Positions 52,798 to 61,593 of a stretch of 64,000 nt of DNA are shown piece after piece. The DNA is from Armatimonadota bacterium (lineage in GTDB: Bacteria; Armatimonadota; Fimbriimonadia; Fimbriimonadales; Fimbriimonadaceae): the NCBI GenBank assembly GCA_025360125.1, contig JANYCU010000012.1, forward strand, positions 89,445 through 153,444, read 5' to 3'. Within the stretch, counting starts at the first letter, position 1, and the number at the start of each line of letters is the position of its first letter. The notes under the pieces are model-generated. The model was not told the origin of the DNA. It did not search any database and saw only the letters and a program-made list of their open reading frames with translations. The translations under genes and the position numbers were made by a program.

Positions 52798-52934
52798 CTT
52801 GTATTGAATTTCGTTTCGAGGAATGACTTTAAAATGCAATTGACAAATAGATGATTTTGATGTCCAAATATATCTCGGGCATCCTGCATACCAATATGTG
52901 AATGCCATTCATGCATTTCTTAGGCGGTGGCACA

Positions 52935-53050
52935 GCCCCACAGGGGCGGTCCTGAGTCAGCCTAGGTCGTAGAAGTCGAGCATTGTCTCAGCAATGCAAG
53001 ACTTCGTAGGCCTAGGTAGCAAGGACAATCAGTCCCTTCCACGGCCGCTC
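52935..53050. repeat. Structured intergenic repeat, copy S3
   Basis: Full copy: GCCCC ACA GGGGC hairpin, CAGCCTAGGTCGTAGAAGTC ... GACTTCGTAGGCCTAGGT stem, then CCCTTCCACGGCCGCTC. It fills much of the 370-base gap 52783-53154. No gene in the gap. Confidence 0.75.
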
Positions 53051-53154
53051 CAATTCAACTTTGAAGTCGAATTATGAGACGAGCGGCCCCACATTTAGAA
53101 TAAAGAGATTTCCCGCCGTTCTATAGGACCCTCTACGCACTTCGCACTCCGCTC

Positions 53155-54063
53155 CTATTTCTTGACGCCCTTCGGCTTCGGAAAGAAATAGAGGTCATCC
53201 GCCGCCGCCGAATCCGCGCCGATGTCGATGTACCGATCAACCCAAGATCCGACCGGAATCTCCTTCGCCGAAATCCCCAGGCTTTTCGCAAAACCCTTTG
53301 TCGATCCTGAATTCAGGAATGTATGCCCCTGAAGCTCGGGGCTCCAAGCAAACTTCCCACCAATCGTCCCTTCCAAAGGTGTCGGAGAAATCACAAACAT
53401 CTCGTGGCGGATGCCATCGACCCAACAATCCTTGGGACTGGCATAAGGCACAAATGGTACTTCCGTCTTAAATGACAGGCGAACCGCGCTGGTGCGCAAC
53501 ACCTCACTCTTCGAATAAACCTGAAATGCCGTCAAAAACCACCGCTTCTGAACATAGGTTTCAAGCCACTTCTTTTGTTCTAAACTCGCCTTGTAGCCGT
53601 TTTTGTCCATCCATTCCGACAGCGCGATTACATCGCTCGCCAAGATTGTTGTCGCTTTCAGATTTCCAACCAATTCAACCTGCTTAACCTCAACCTTGCC
53701 CCGAATTAACGTTCCATAATTTGAATCAAGGTCATCCTCGTGATTCGGTTTTGGCGTAGCTGTCACTGGGCGAGGAGGGTAGATCAGAGACGAAAGGAAG
53801 GTAATTGGCTCATTCCCGACTTCCTTAACCTTTGGTATCGAGGGAGTAGGAACCAAGAATTCAAATTTCTCGGCTTTCGACATGAATGCCGAAGACTGAA
53901 CCAATTGCTCGGTCTTGGTCGCCGGGTCCCACACCAAAATATTGCACTGAGCCACCATTCCGACCGATGGCCACGCCATCGACGTCAAAATCATCGACCC
54001 AATACTATTCGAGGTCGCAAAAACTGCAATCCCAATTCCTATAAACCGTCTCGTCCTGCCCAT
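53155..54063 (-). CDS. DUF2330-like exported protein
   Basis: The 302-residue protein starts with a signal-like hydrophobic segment. The body has the DUF2330 pattern FLVPTPSIPKVKEV, LSEWMDKNGY, and a long strand-rich C-terminus with RLSFKTEVPFVPYASP. These proteins are exported and of unknown function. A proline-rich linker lies at about 93-105. The first methionine (54063) is followed by RTRR, and a weak Tat or Sec signal is possible. Confidence 0.72.
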   Translation of the reverse strand: MGRTRRFIGIGIAVFATSNSIGSMILTSMAWPSVGMVAQCNILVWDPATKTEQLVQSSAFMSKAEKFEFLVPTPSIPKVKEVGNEPITFLSSLIYPPRPVTATPKPNHEDDLDSNYGTLIRGKVEVKQVELVGNLKATTILASDVIALSEWMDKNGYKASLEQKKWLETYVQKRWFLTAFQVYSKSEVLRTSAVRLSFKTEVPFVPYASPKDCWVDGIRHEMFVISPTPLEGTIGGKFAWSPELQGHTFLNSGSTKGFAKSLGISAKEIPVGSWVDRYIDIGADSAAADDLYFFPKPKGVKK

Positions 54064-54096
54064 AAACGCGAAGAACGCGCGAATTTCCGAAAAGTT

Positions 54097-55224
54097 CTAT
54101 GGCAAAAGCGATTCTAAGACTAAGCGGTAAATCCGAACACATCCTTCGAGTTCGGCAACTCCAACGCATTCGTTCGCCGCATGAATCGTCGCGTTAATCG
54201 GCCCAAACTCCACCACCGGAATCTTGTGCGCGGCAAAAAATCGTGCATCCGACGTCCCGCCCCCGGTTGCTTGGCTCGGAGTCCGCTTGGTCTCCGCCTT
54301 TACTGCGCCCGCTATCGCATCAATTAATTTCGGATTGTGCGTGATGAACGGCTGAGCCGAGGCATTCCAAACAAACTGACAATCCAACTTATAAGCGTGA
54401 GCCATCATGGTGATCCGCTCTTCGATTAACTCAGCGGTAATTTCCGTGTTGTATCTCAAATTGAAATCGAGCGTCAAAGATCCCGGAACAACGTTCACCG
54501 CCCCAGTTCCCGCGTGAATATTCGATACCTGGAGGGTCGACGGAGGAAAGTCATCGTTCCCGCTGTCCCATCTAATGGCTAATAACTCGGTAAGAAAAGG
54601 AGCCAACCGATGAACCGGATTATCCGCCAAATGCGGGTATGCAACATGCCCTTGCTTTCCAAAAACCGTCATTTTCGCACTAACCGAGCCACGCCGACCG
54701 ACCTTGATCATGTCGCCAAACCGAGCATCGCTGGTCGGTTCGCCCACGAGCGCATAGTCAATTTTAACGCCACGGTCAACCAACGTCTGCAAAGCGCGCC
54801 CCGTCCCGTCAACCGCCATTCCCTCTTCATCGCTCGTGACCAATAAGCCAACCGTTCCAGCATGATTGGGGTTTTCCAGAACAAACTGCAACAGCGCAAC
54901 GCAAAGCGCCGCTAACGGCCCCTTCATGTCGGCGGAACCTCGCCCGAAGATCATTCCATCCCGAAGTGTAGGATCAAACGGCTGAGTGTCCCAGGATTCA
55001 AGCGCACCCGGCGGCACCACATCGCAGTGGCCATCGAAAACCACCAAAGGAACTCCCGAACCATGGGTAACCCACAAATTCCGAACGTCGCCATAATCCA
55101 GATGCTCAACCGAAAACCCTTGCGCCCCAAAAAGCGAAGCTAAATACTCCTGAATCCCCCCGTCCGAAGGCGTGATCGAGGGCCGCCGAATCAGTTCGCA
55201 AGCGAGATTGACGACCGATATCAT
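54097..55224 (-). CDS. dapE: Succinyl-diaminopimelate desuccinylase
   Basis: A zinc hydrolase that removes succinate from N-succinyl-LL-diaminopimelate in the lysine/peptidoglycan pathway. The 375 residues contain the ligands in DGHCDVVPPG, GRGSADMKGPL, TSDEEG, GEPTSD and the end NATIHAANE. It follows dapD by 4 bases, which strongly supports the succinylase branch rather than another M20 peptidase. Confidence 0.94.
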   Translation of the reverse strand: MISVVNLACELIRRPSITPSDGGIQEYLASLFGAQGFSVEHLDYGDVRNLWVTHGSGVPLVVFDGHCDVVPPGALESWDTQPFDPTLRDGMIFGRGSADMKGPLAALCVALLQFVLENPNHAGTVGLLVTSDEEGMAVDGTGRALQTLVDRGVKIDYALVGEPTSDARFGDMIKVGRRGSVSAKMTVFGKQGHVAYPHLADNPVHRLAPFLTELLAIRWDSGNDDFPPSTLQVSNIHAGTGAVNVVPGSLTLDFNLRYNTEITAELIEERITMMAHAYKLDCQFVWNASAQPFITHNPKLIDAIAGAVKAETKRTPSQATGGGTSDARFFAAHKIPVVEFGPINATIHAANECVGVAELEGCVRIYRLVLESLLP

Positions 55225-55228
55225 GTTT

Positions 55229-56047
55229 CTAGTCCCGCAGAAGGTCGTTCAACGAGGTCTTTGCCCGAGTCTGAGCATCGACTTTCTTCACGATGATCGC
55301 CGCATATAAACTATGCGATCCGTCCTTGCTCGGCAAGTTGCCCGGAACAACGACCGATCCTGCCGGAACCCGTCCGTACATAATTTCGCCCGTCTCCCGG
55401 TCATAAATCTTCGTACTTTGGCTAATGAAAACGCCCATTGATATGACCGAATTCTCTTCGACAATCACGCCTTCAACGATTTCCGATCGAGCACCAATGA
55501 AACAGTTGTCTTCGATTATGACTGGGTTTGCCTGAAGTGGTTCCAACACGCCACCAATTCCAACTCCTCCGCTCAAGTGAACATTCTTACCAATCTGAGC
55601 GCATGAGCCAACCGTCACCCAGGTGTCAACCATCGTTCCCGCGTCGACGTATGCCCCGATATTCACAAAGCTCGGCATCACAACCACATTTGAACCAAGA
55701 AAACATCCACGCCGAACCGTCGCACCCGGAACGACCCGGTAACCGCCTTGCTCAAAGTGGCTGTATTTGAAATGCTCAAACTTGAGAGGCACCTTGTCGA
55801 AATACTTGAGGCATCCGGCTTCACTGGTATCGCTTCCCGTCACCTTGAAGAACAAAAGAATGGCTTTCTTGATCCATTGATGGGTGATCCACTCGCCATT
55901 CACCTTTTCACAGACCCGCAATTCCCCGCTGTCAAGGCCATCCAAAACAACCTCAATCGCGAGTTTTAGGTCGTCGGAATAATTGGCAAAAGAAATATTG
56001 GCTCGGTCTTCCCAAGCGGATTCAATGATCGGAGCAAACTGGTGCAC
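55229..56047 (-). CDS. dapD: Tetrahydrodipicolinate N-succinyltransferase
   Basis: Transfers succinyl from succinyl-CoA to tetrahydrodipicolinate. The 272 residues form a left-handed parallel beta-helix with hexapeptide repeats ([50 protein letters not shown]). An N-terminal domain and a C-terminal [12 protein letters not shown] fit DapD. The start is GTG 56047. Pairs with dapE in one operon. Confidence 0.97.
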   Translation of the reverse strand: MHQFAPIIESAWEDRANISFANYSDDLKLAIEVVLDGLDSGELRVCEKVNGEWITHQWIKKAILLFFKVTGSDTSEAGCLKYFDKVPLKFEHFKYSHFEQGGYRVVPGATVRRGCFLGSNVVVMPSFVNIGAYVDAGTMVDTWVTVGSCAQIGKNVHLSGGVGIGGVLEPLQANPVIIEDNCFIGARSEIVEGVIVEENSVISMGVFISQSTKIYDRETGEIMYGRVPAGSVVVPGNLPSKDGSHSLYAAIIVKKVDAQTRAKTSLNDLLRD

Positions 56048-56159
56048 GGGAGTTAAGTTGTACCTGGAAACAGAAGATAAAGGCCCAACTTAGAAGGCAA
56101 CTGACAACACCTACCTCTTCATCATTCAAAATATTCACTGGAATTAAGACTAGCTTCAA

Positions 56160-56260
56160 GAGGGCGGCAACGTGTCAGCCTAGGTCGGAGAAGTTTTACG
56201 TTATCTCAGCAACGCAAAACTTCGAAGGCTAAGGTGGCAACCATCCATTCCACCATTCTT
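56160..56260. repeat. Structured intergenic repeat, copy S4 (partial)
   Basis: Contains the central part (CAGCCTAGGTCGGAGAAGTT ... AACTTCGAAGGCTAAGGT) but lacks the GCCCC front hairpin and the GGCCGCTC tail, and has a mutated right arm. It lies 61 bases from S5 in the same orientation. The gap 56048-56711 (664 bases) holds S4, S5 and a TGCACT array, with no gene seen. Confidence 0.65.
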
Positions 56261-56321
56261 GAATCCAACTATCGGTCCATGTCTTCGGTGCAAATCCAAG
56301 ACTATGAAGGAGTCAAAAACA

Positions 56322-56437
56322 GCCCCAAAGGGGCGGCTCTGTGTCAGCCTAGGTCGGAGATGTTTTACGTTGTCTCAGCAACGCAAAACTTCGTAGGCCT
56401 AGGTTCGTGACCGCAATAGTCCCTTCCGCGGCCGCTC
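56322..56437. repeat. Structured intergenic repeat, copy S5
   Basis: Full copy: GCCCC AAA GGGGC, CAGCCTAGGTCGGAGATGTT ... AACTTCGTAGGCCTAGGT, then CCCTTCCGCGGCCGCTC. It is near-identical to S3 over the outer blocks. Confidence 0.75.
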
Positions 56438-56660
56438 TATCAAACGTAGAATTCCAGGGCCCAGGCGAGCGGCCCACGGGCTTGTCGGCAAGCATCTAAC
56501 TCCAAACTCCAAACTATTACGTCCTAGCCCCGCGCCCTTGCCCTCGCCCTCGCTCTTTTAGTTGCCCCCGAGCCTAATCCTTCCCGAAGCAGGGGAAGGT
56601 GGCAGGTCGGTCACTCCGAAGTATTTGGAATCGCGTGACCGACCTGACGGAAGGGATGAT

Positions 56661-56690
56661 TGCACTTGCACTTGCACTTGCACTTGCACT
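56661..56690. repeat. TGCACT tandem repeat
   Basis: Five perfect copies of a 6-bp unit, followed by degenerate CGCACTC-type copies, 22 bases before the lipoprotein stop. Confidence 0.95.
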
Positions 56691-56711
56691 CCGCACTCCA
56701 CACTCCCGCCC

Positions 56712-57056
56712 TCACTGAACGGTTATCGATATATCCCCAGAATCCGCCTCACCCGTAAATAACGTAAACCCGGCGTGAATCGTATACGTTCCCGCCACCT
56801 GAGGAGCTTGGTAAACCGCACGGCTGTGGTCGTTAAAGACCGGAGTCACCGTCCCGTTTCCACTTCCCCCAACAACCTCATAGCTATAACTGACCGCATC
56901 GCCATTCGCGACTATGACCGTGAGCTTAACCGTTCCGCCAACGGTCGTCGTCGCATTGTGAGGCAAAACCGCAAACGAAGTCCCCGACTGATATCCTCCA
57001 CAACCTGACGACAGCACGACCAAGCCAACTATGAATCCAATCACAATTCGTCGCAT
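56712..57056 (-). CDS. Small Ig-like lipoprotein
   Basis: The 114-residue lipoprotein has a signal with a lipobox (VLSSGC, lipidated Cys19) and a single Ig-like beta-sandwich (TVGGTVKLTVIVANGDAVSY; QVAGTYTIHAGF). It resembles one repeat of the cyclophilin lipoprotein at 62295. Role unknown, surface or periplasmic. TAGAAT ends 7 bases before its ATG. Confidence 0.75.
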   Translation of the reverse strand: MRRIVIGFIVGLVVLSSGCGGYQSGTSFAVLPHNATTTVGGTVKLTVIVANGDAVSYSYEVVGGSGNGTVTPVFNDHSRAVYQAPQVAGTYTIHAGFTLFTGEADSGDISITVQ

Positions 57057-57063
57057 ATTCCCT

Positions 57064-57069
57064 ATTCTA
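57064..57069 (-). promoter_or_regulatory. -10 box of the Ig lipoprotein (leaderless)
   Basis: TAGAAT ends 7 bases before ATG 57056. The same bases read TATTCT on the plus strand (57063-57068), where they could start the FMN reductase transcript. Confidence 0.5.
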
Positions 57070-57110
57070 TGCCAATTATTGCCTTGTTCACCTCGTATTT
57101 TCTTGATGGA

Positions 57111-57602
57111 ATGATCATTGGTCTGTGCGGCAGTTTAAGGGAAAAATCCCTCAATCGAATGGTGCTTACCGCCCTTCTAACCAAAATCCCCGAGCTCACA
57201 ATTTGGGACGGAATGGGCCATCTCCCGTTGTTTAACCCCGATGTCGAATTCACCGAAAATCCATTCGTCCAGGACCTTCGAGCTCAACTTCGAGTGGCAA
57301 AAGTCGTGATCATCGCCAGCCCCGAGTACGCGCACGGTGTCACCGGAGTCATGAAAAACGCCCTCGATTGGGTCGTTGGCACGGGTGAATTTATGCAAAA
57401 GCCAACCGTGGTCATCAATTGCTCAGGTGCTGCGACCATTGCTAATCTTGCACTCCGCGAAACTCTTTCCGTCATGGAAGCACAAGTAATTCCCTTCACT
57501 ATTCCACTGAGAAGCCACGGTACGACAATCGAACAAATTCTCTCTGACGAAACCTTAAGGTCCGAGCTGAATCGAATCGCCGACTACTTAAAACTTCCCT
57601 GA
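57111..57602 (+). CDS. NADPH-dependent FMN reductase family protein
   Basis: A cytoplasmic flavodoxin-like reductase. The 163 residues start with the phosphate-binding IIGLCGSLREKSLNRM and contain the flavin loop ASPEYAHGVTGVMKNALDWV, typical of the ArsH/ChrR/azoreductase-like group. The electron acceptor is unknown. ATG 57111 is chosen over 57069 because the family starts just before the GSLR loop. Its stop codon lies inside a TCCCTGA repeat. Confidence 0.88.
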   Translation: MIIGLCGSLREKSLNRMVLTALLTKIPELTIWDGMGHLPLFNPDVEFTENPFVQDLRAQLRVAKVVIIASPEYAHGVTGVMKNALDWVVGTGEFMQKPTVVINCSGAATIANLALRETLSVMEAQVIPFTIPLRSHGTTIEQILSDETLRSELNRIADYLKLP

Positions 57603-57616
57603 TCCCTGATCCCTGA
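57596..57616. repeat. TCCCTGA tandem repeat overlapping a stop codon
   Basis: Three copies of a 7-bp unit. The first contains the TGA stop of the FMN reductase gene. Confidence 0.85.
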
Positions 57617-57623
57617 TCTCCGA

Positions 57624-57983
57624 TCAAAACAACCTACTGCCAATCTTCGCATCCAAGTTCATCGGAGTAATCAGCGTGGCTTCGCCGCTATCCATCTTCG
57701 GCACCTGCACACCCAGCGTCAAAAACTCAGACCGCACTCCCCCAATCTCCCTAGGTTCAAAATTCAAGACGCCAAAGATCAACTGCCCCATCAACTCTTC
57801 CTCCGAATGATTGGTAAACCTCCCCACGCTCGTCCGAACCCCATATTTCCCAAAATCCGCCTTAATTACGTACGACGGCTTCGGAGCATCCACCGCCTGC
57901 GCAATCTCAATAATCCGCCCCAACCGAATATCAAGCTGCTCAAAAACATCAAAGGAAACCGTCGGCTTTGTCTCAGCACTCAT
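57624..57983 (-). CDS. csaA: CsaA-like tRNA-binding-domain protein
   Basis: An OB-fold protein of the EMAP/tRNA-binding family, described as an export-related chaperone in Bacillus. The 119 residues include DIRLGRIIEIAQAVDAPKPS, KYGVRTSVGRFTNH and GVLNFEPREIGG. The length matches CsaA, and ATG 57983 is 6 bases from a CATAAT box. A longer frame to 58073 is not conserved. Confidence 0.88.
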   Translation of the reverse strand: MSAETKPTVSFDVFEQLDIRLGRIIEIAQAVDAPKPSYVIKADFGKYGVRTSVGRFTNHSEEELMGQLIFGVLNFEPREIGGVRSEFLTLGVQVPKMDSGEATLITPMNLDAKIGSRLF

Positions 57984-57989
57984 AGAATC

Positions 57990-57995
57990 ATTATG
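57990..57995 (-). promoter_or_regulatory. -10 box of csaA (leaderless)
   Basis: CATAAT on the minus strand, 6 bases before ATG 57983. Confidence 0.45.
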
Positions 57996-58168
57996 TGACT
58001 GCGCGAATTTATTCGCGCTCTCAGCTGCGCCATTTATTGCGCTGGATAACCGAATCAAAGTCGGCAATGGCAAAGAAACGCTCTGTCAGCCCACCTCACC
58101 CTTCAACACTTCGCACTCCAAACTGAAAAAACCTGAAACTATGAGCACTCCTCGCGCATTCTATTCGT

Positions 58169-58870
58169 ATGAAAATAAGAATGGTCAAGCATATGGGAAT
58201 CGCTGGTTTACTCGGAAGTTTCGTAATACTGACGGCATGCGCCATGAAGCAGGCTCCTGCGGCGCCTGCACCACAATCTGCCGCACCACAAATGAAGAAA
58301 ATGGAAGGAAAATCAATGATCGTCGCTGGCGGCTGTTTCTGGTGCGTCGAAGCCCAATTTGAAGAACTAAAAGGAGTCCTCGACGTCGAAAGCGCCTACG
58401 TCGGCGGAAAATCGGCGAAAACATCGTACGAGGAAGTCTGTGGAGGAGCAACAGGACACGCCGAAGCCGTCAAGATCACCTTCGACCCTAAAGTCGTGGA
58501 CGAGGCAGACTTGCTTCGAATATTCTTCGTTGCCCATGATCCGACCCAGCTAAACCAGCAAGGTAACGACCACGGAACTCAGTATCGTTCCGCAATTTTC
58601 TACTCATCGCCCGAAGAGAAGGCTCTCGCACAAAAAATCATTCACGAAATTGATGCTGCGAAAATCTTTTCGCAGAAAATCGTAACCACGCTCGAACCAA
58701 TTAAAAACTACATTCGCGCTGAAGAATATCACCAGGATTACTTCAAAAAATACGAACAGGCCACTGAAGAACAGCGAAGCCAAATGAATGCTGGCTACTG
58801 CTCGTTTGTTGTCTCTCCAAAAGTCAAACACTTCCGAGAAATGTTCAAAGACAAATTGAAGAAGGGCTAA
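58169..58870 (+). CDS. msrA: Peptide methionine sulfoxide reductase A, lipoprotein form
   Basis: Repairs methionine-S-sulfoxide in exported proteins. A lipoprotein signal (GLLGSFVILTAC, lipidated Cys24) and an Ala/Pro linker precede the catalytic domain (about 48-230) with the active site GGCFWCVE, GHAEAV and NDHGTQYRSAIFY. The C-terminal GYCSF carries the resolving cysteine. ATG 58169 is used; ATG 58181 would also keep the signal. Ends overlapping ppk2 by 4 bases. Confidence 0.95.
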   Translation: MKIRMVKHMGIAGLLGSFVILTACAMKQAPAAPAPQSAAPQMKKMEGKSMIVAGGCFWCVEAQFEELKGVLDVESAYVGGKSAKTSYEEVCGGATGHAEAVKITFDPKVVDEADLLRIFFVAHDPTQLNQQGNDHGTQYRSAIFYSSPEEKALAQKIIHEIDAAKIFSQKIVTTLEPIKNYIRAEEYHQDYFKKYEQATEEQRSQMNAGYCSFVVSPKVKHFREMFKDKLKKG

Positions 58871-59694
58871 CGTCCCTTCTCGTAAGCAGCAATATCCGCT
58901 AACGCTTTGGCGCCAATCGCCTCAAGCTTTGCCCGCCAAGACTCTTCATACGGCTTCAGAGCATCATGAATGGTTTCGACGACCGCTAGGTCTCGAAACC
59001 ATTTTTCATTGGCTGGAACAATGTGCCAAGGAGCTTTCTTTGTTGAACACTTGCCCAAAGCATCCTCATACGCCTCGATGTAGTCCTTCCAAAGCTCTCG
59101 CTCCTTCCAGTCGCCAACGTTTAGCTTCCATGCCTTGCGCGGGTCTTGTTGTCGCGCCAAAAGCCGTTTCTCTTGCTCATCCTTTGAAATGTAAAGGTAG
59201 AACTTCAGGACAATTGTCCCCGACTCCACCAAAGACTCCTCAAATTCATTGATCGTCTCATATCGTTTTTGCCACACGTCCTTTTCAACGAGGTCATGAA
59301 CGCGAACGATTAAAACGTCCTCGTAGTGCGATCGGTTAAAAATGACGGTCTCGCCTTTCCCAGGCGTCTGCTGATGAGTCCGCCAAAGAAAGTCGTGTGC
59401 AGCCTCAATAGGAGTTGGAACTTTAAACGATGCAACCCGCGTCGACTGAGGGTTCATGAACTTCATGATGTTCCGAATCGTGCCGTCCTTGCCCGATGTA
59501 TCACACCCCTGAAGAACCAACAATAACGGGTTTTCACCCGCCGCAAAATGAAGCTCCTGCAATTCTCGCAGCTTTTCCCCCAACTTCACCAGCTTCTCTT
59601 CGGCTGCGGCCTTATCCAATCCATCGGTCTTTGAAGGGTTAATCTCCTTGAGCATTACCTTCGAATCGGGCTTCACCAGTTTTGAATAAGGCAT
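58867..59694 (-). CDS. ppk2: Polyphosphate kinase 2 family protein
   Basis: Transfers phosphate between polyphosphate and nucleotides. The 275 residues have Walker A GCDTSGKDG, the RSHYEDVLIVRVH region (Walker B equivalent) and the lid-like RLLARQQDPRKAWKL, a pattern of the class III group that phosphorylates AMP and ADP. ATG 59694 lies 9 bases from a TAGAAT box shared with the divergent Nudix gene. Confidence 0.93.
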   Translation of the reverse strand: MPYSKLVKPDSKVMLKEINPSKTDGLDKAAAEEKLVKLGEKLRELQELHFAAGENPLLLVLQGCDTSGKDGTIRNIMKFMNPQSTRVASFKVPTPIEAAHDFLWRTHQQTPGKGETVIFNRSHYEDVLIVRVHDLVEKDVWQKRYETINEFEESLVESGTIVLKFYLYISKDEQEKRLLARQQDPRKAWKLNVGDWKERELWKDYIEAYEDALGKCSTKKAPWHIVPANEKWFRDLAVVETIHDALKPYEESWRAKLEAIGAKALADIAAYEKGR

Positions 59695-59702
59695 TGTCAA
59701 AG

Positions 59703-59709
59703 TATTCTA
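59703..59709. promoter_or_regulatory. Shared divergent -10 box for ppk2 and Nudix genes
   Basis: TATTCTA reads TATTCT forward (59703-59708, 8 bases before ATG 59717) and TAGAAT in reverse (59704-59709, 9 bases before ATG 59694). Both mRNAs would be leaderless and the two start sites would lie in opposite directions from the same core. Confidence 0.55.
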
Positions 59710-59716
59710 TCATGCG

Positions 59717-60136
59717 ATGCCAAAGGTTCAGACCACGAGAATTGGATGTTATGCCGTCATCGTCAAAGAGTCCCAAATCTTGCTCTGCCGCTTAAGCGTA
59801 AAATTACAACATCAAGGACGATGGACTCTCCCCGGCGGCGGACTCGAATTTGGTGAATCCCTCGAAGTTGGGCTCCAACGCGAGGTCCGAGAAGAAACGG
59901 GGCTTGATGTCATCCCAATAGCACTGCTTGCTCATCAATCGGGACTCTGGCAATTACCCGAAAAAGAAATCCATAGCTTTCAATTTCTCTTTTCCGTTGA
60001 AATAGTTGGAGGCTCACTAACCCACGAACAAAACGGATCTACCGACTGCGTAGAATGGGTGCAGTTCGACTCCATAACCGCAGATAATTCTGTAGATATT
60101 GTCCATCAAGCGTTAGGCTTGGCTAAGCGGCCTTAG
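59717..60136 (+). CDS. Nudix hydrolase
   Basis: A pyrophosphohydrolase of nucleotide derivatives. The 139 residues hold the complete Nudix box GGGLEFGESLEVGLQREV followed by REETGL (catalytic Glu pair EE). Substrate unknown, and no partner genes identify it, although co-regulation with a polyphosphate kinase is suggestive. Its end overlaps the converging diguanylate cyclase by 14 bases. Confidence 0.93.
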   Translation: MPKVQTTRIGCYAVIVKESQILLCRLSVKLQHQGRWTLPGGGLEFGESLEVGLQREVREETGLDVIPIALLAHQSGLWQLPEKEIHSFQFLFSVEIVGGSLTHEQNGSTDCVEWVQFDSITADNSVDIVHQALGLAKRP

Positions 60137-61526
60137 TCTCTAGACTGACCGTATCATCAAAGTGTGATACTCGGTCACGGCCGTTATGTTTTGAATAATA
60201 AAGGGCCGAATCAGCCTTCTCTACCATTTCGCGAGTACTTTCGATGCCGCAAAAGGTCGAACAGCCAATGCTTGCATGAATCTCTCGATACGGCCAGTTA
60301 TAGCAATTAATTGCTAACCGGAACCGTTCCGCCGCCAACAGCGAAGCTGCCTTATCACAGTTGTCCAAAATGATCGCAAACTCTTCTCCACCATATCGAG
60401 CAGGACGCTCATATCGCCGAGCAGTAGATCGTAAAACATTCGCAAATTTTTCGAGAATTTCATCTCCAGCCTGATGCCCAAACACATCATTAAGCGACTT
60501 GAAGTGGTCGATGTCAAACATCAGAACTGAAAAGGTCTGACTTTGTCGAACAGAACGATCCAAAACCTCTTCTAGCAGCTCGTTAAATCGCCGACGATTA
60601 GTCAAAGAAGTCAAACCATCGGTAACCGCAAGTCGTCGTAATTGACGATTCGCTTCCTGCAATTTGAGACGCTGCTTCTCCATCACCCGCAGGTAATTTC
60701 GGTTTTCTCGCATCTGCTCTTCAAGTTGCTCTTGAGCCAGAACTCGGGCCGTAATATCGAGGTTGCCAGCAATCGCCGCAACGACTTCGCCTTTTTTATT
60801 CGTAAGACTGACGATCTTGCACGCCAGATGAACGACTACGCCATCGTCTCTTGTAAAGGACCAGTCAAACTCAGTCCCTGATTCTGAAGTGAATATTTTG
60901 TCGACAACTTCACTCGACCAAGCTCCAGAGCAATCGGGATCCAAAGTATCCCAAACATAGTTCAAAAAGGCCTGATACCCTTCGATTCCAAAAATCTCCG
61001 TAGCTAATCCGTTCCACTCATGGATCATTCCTTTGGCATCAAAAGTAAAGCAGCCGACGGGCAAACCGTTGAACAGTGCCTCAAAACGACGAGATGCAAT
61101 CTCAAGGCTTTCGATACTTGCATGCAAATCGTCGCTCGATCGGTCAAATCGATCTTCCGATTCCCGCCACTGAACGCGATCTTCATAAATGTTAATCGCA
61201 AAATTTAAAAGGTGGACAAACTTAGAGTCAAATTCACGGCCAATAACGAGGTCAGCCCCGGTTTGTTGCCAAGCTTCGGCAAATCGACTTTCAGTCCAGA
61301 TAACCACCGTGTTCCGATTCTTCTGATCGGAACCTAGCATTTCTATCGCAGATTCAGATGGTGCTTGTCGAGCATGGACAATCGTCAGACCATTTGCTTC
61401 ATCTTTAAAGTTGTAGACCGTCGGGTCATCGCCGACGACAATTGAATACCCTCGAGACTCAAGGTGCTCAAAAACCTGAGGATCAAATTCCCCGACCCAA
61501 TGACAATTACCCCGTTGCGCGCTCAT
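60123..61526 (-). CDS. PAS-GGDEF diguanylate cyclase
   Basis: Makes c-di-GMP from two GTP. The 467 residues have an N-terminal alpha/beta domain (about 1-110) like a degenerate receiver, a PAS domain (about 145-265), a coiled coil (about 265-300, QLEEQMRENRNYLRVME) and a GGDEF domain (about 300-460). The GGDEF domain has VTDGLTSLTNRRRF and the active site RYGGEEFAII. No RxxD allosteric site is present before GGEEF, so product inhibition is likely absent. No EAL domain. Confidence 0.94.
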   Translation of the reverse strand: MSAQRGNCHWVGEFDPQVFEHLESRGYSIVVGDDPTVYNFKDEANGLTIVHARQAPSESAIEMLGSDQKNRNTVVIWTESRFAEAWQQTGADLVIGREFDSKFVHLLNFAINIYEDRVQWRESEDRFDRSSDDLHASIESLEIASRRFEALFNGLPVGCFTFDAKGMIHEWNGLATEIFGIEGYQAFLNYVWDTLDPDCSGAWSSEVVDKIFTSESGTEFDWSFTRDDGVVVHLACKIVSLTNKKGEVVAAIAGNLDITARVLAQEQLEEQMRENRNYLRVMEKQRLKLQEANRQLRRLAVTDGLTSLTNRRRFNELLEEVLDRSVRQSQTFSVLMFDIDHFKSLNDVFGHQAGDEILEKFANVLRSTARRYERPARYGGEEFAIILDNCDKAASLLAAERFRLAINCYNWPYREIHASIGCSTFCGIESTREMVEKADSALYYSKHNGRDRVSHFDDTVSLETKAA

Positions 61527-61593
61527 AAACCCCGAAAAGAATCCTACAAAGAGTTATCAGCCAATTAAAACTCGTTTCTCAGGGTTGTGTCCC

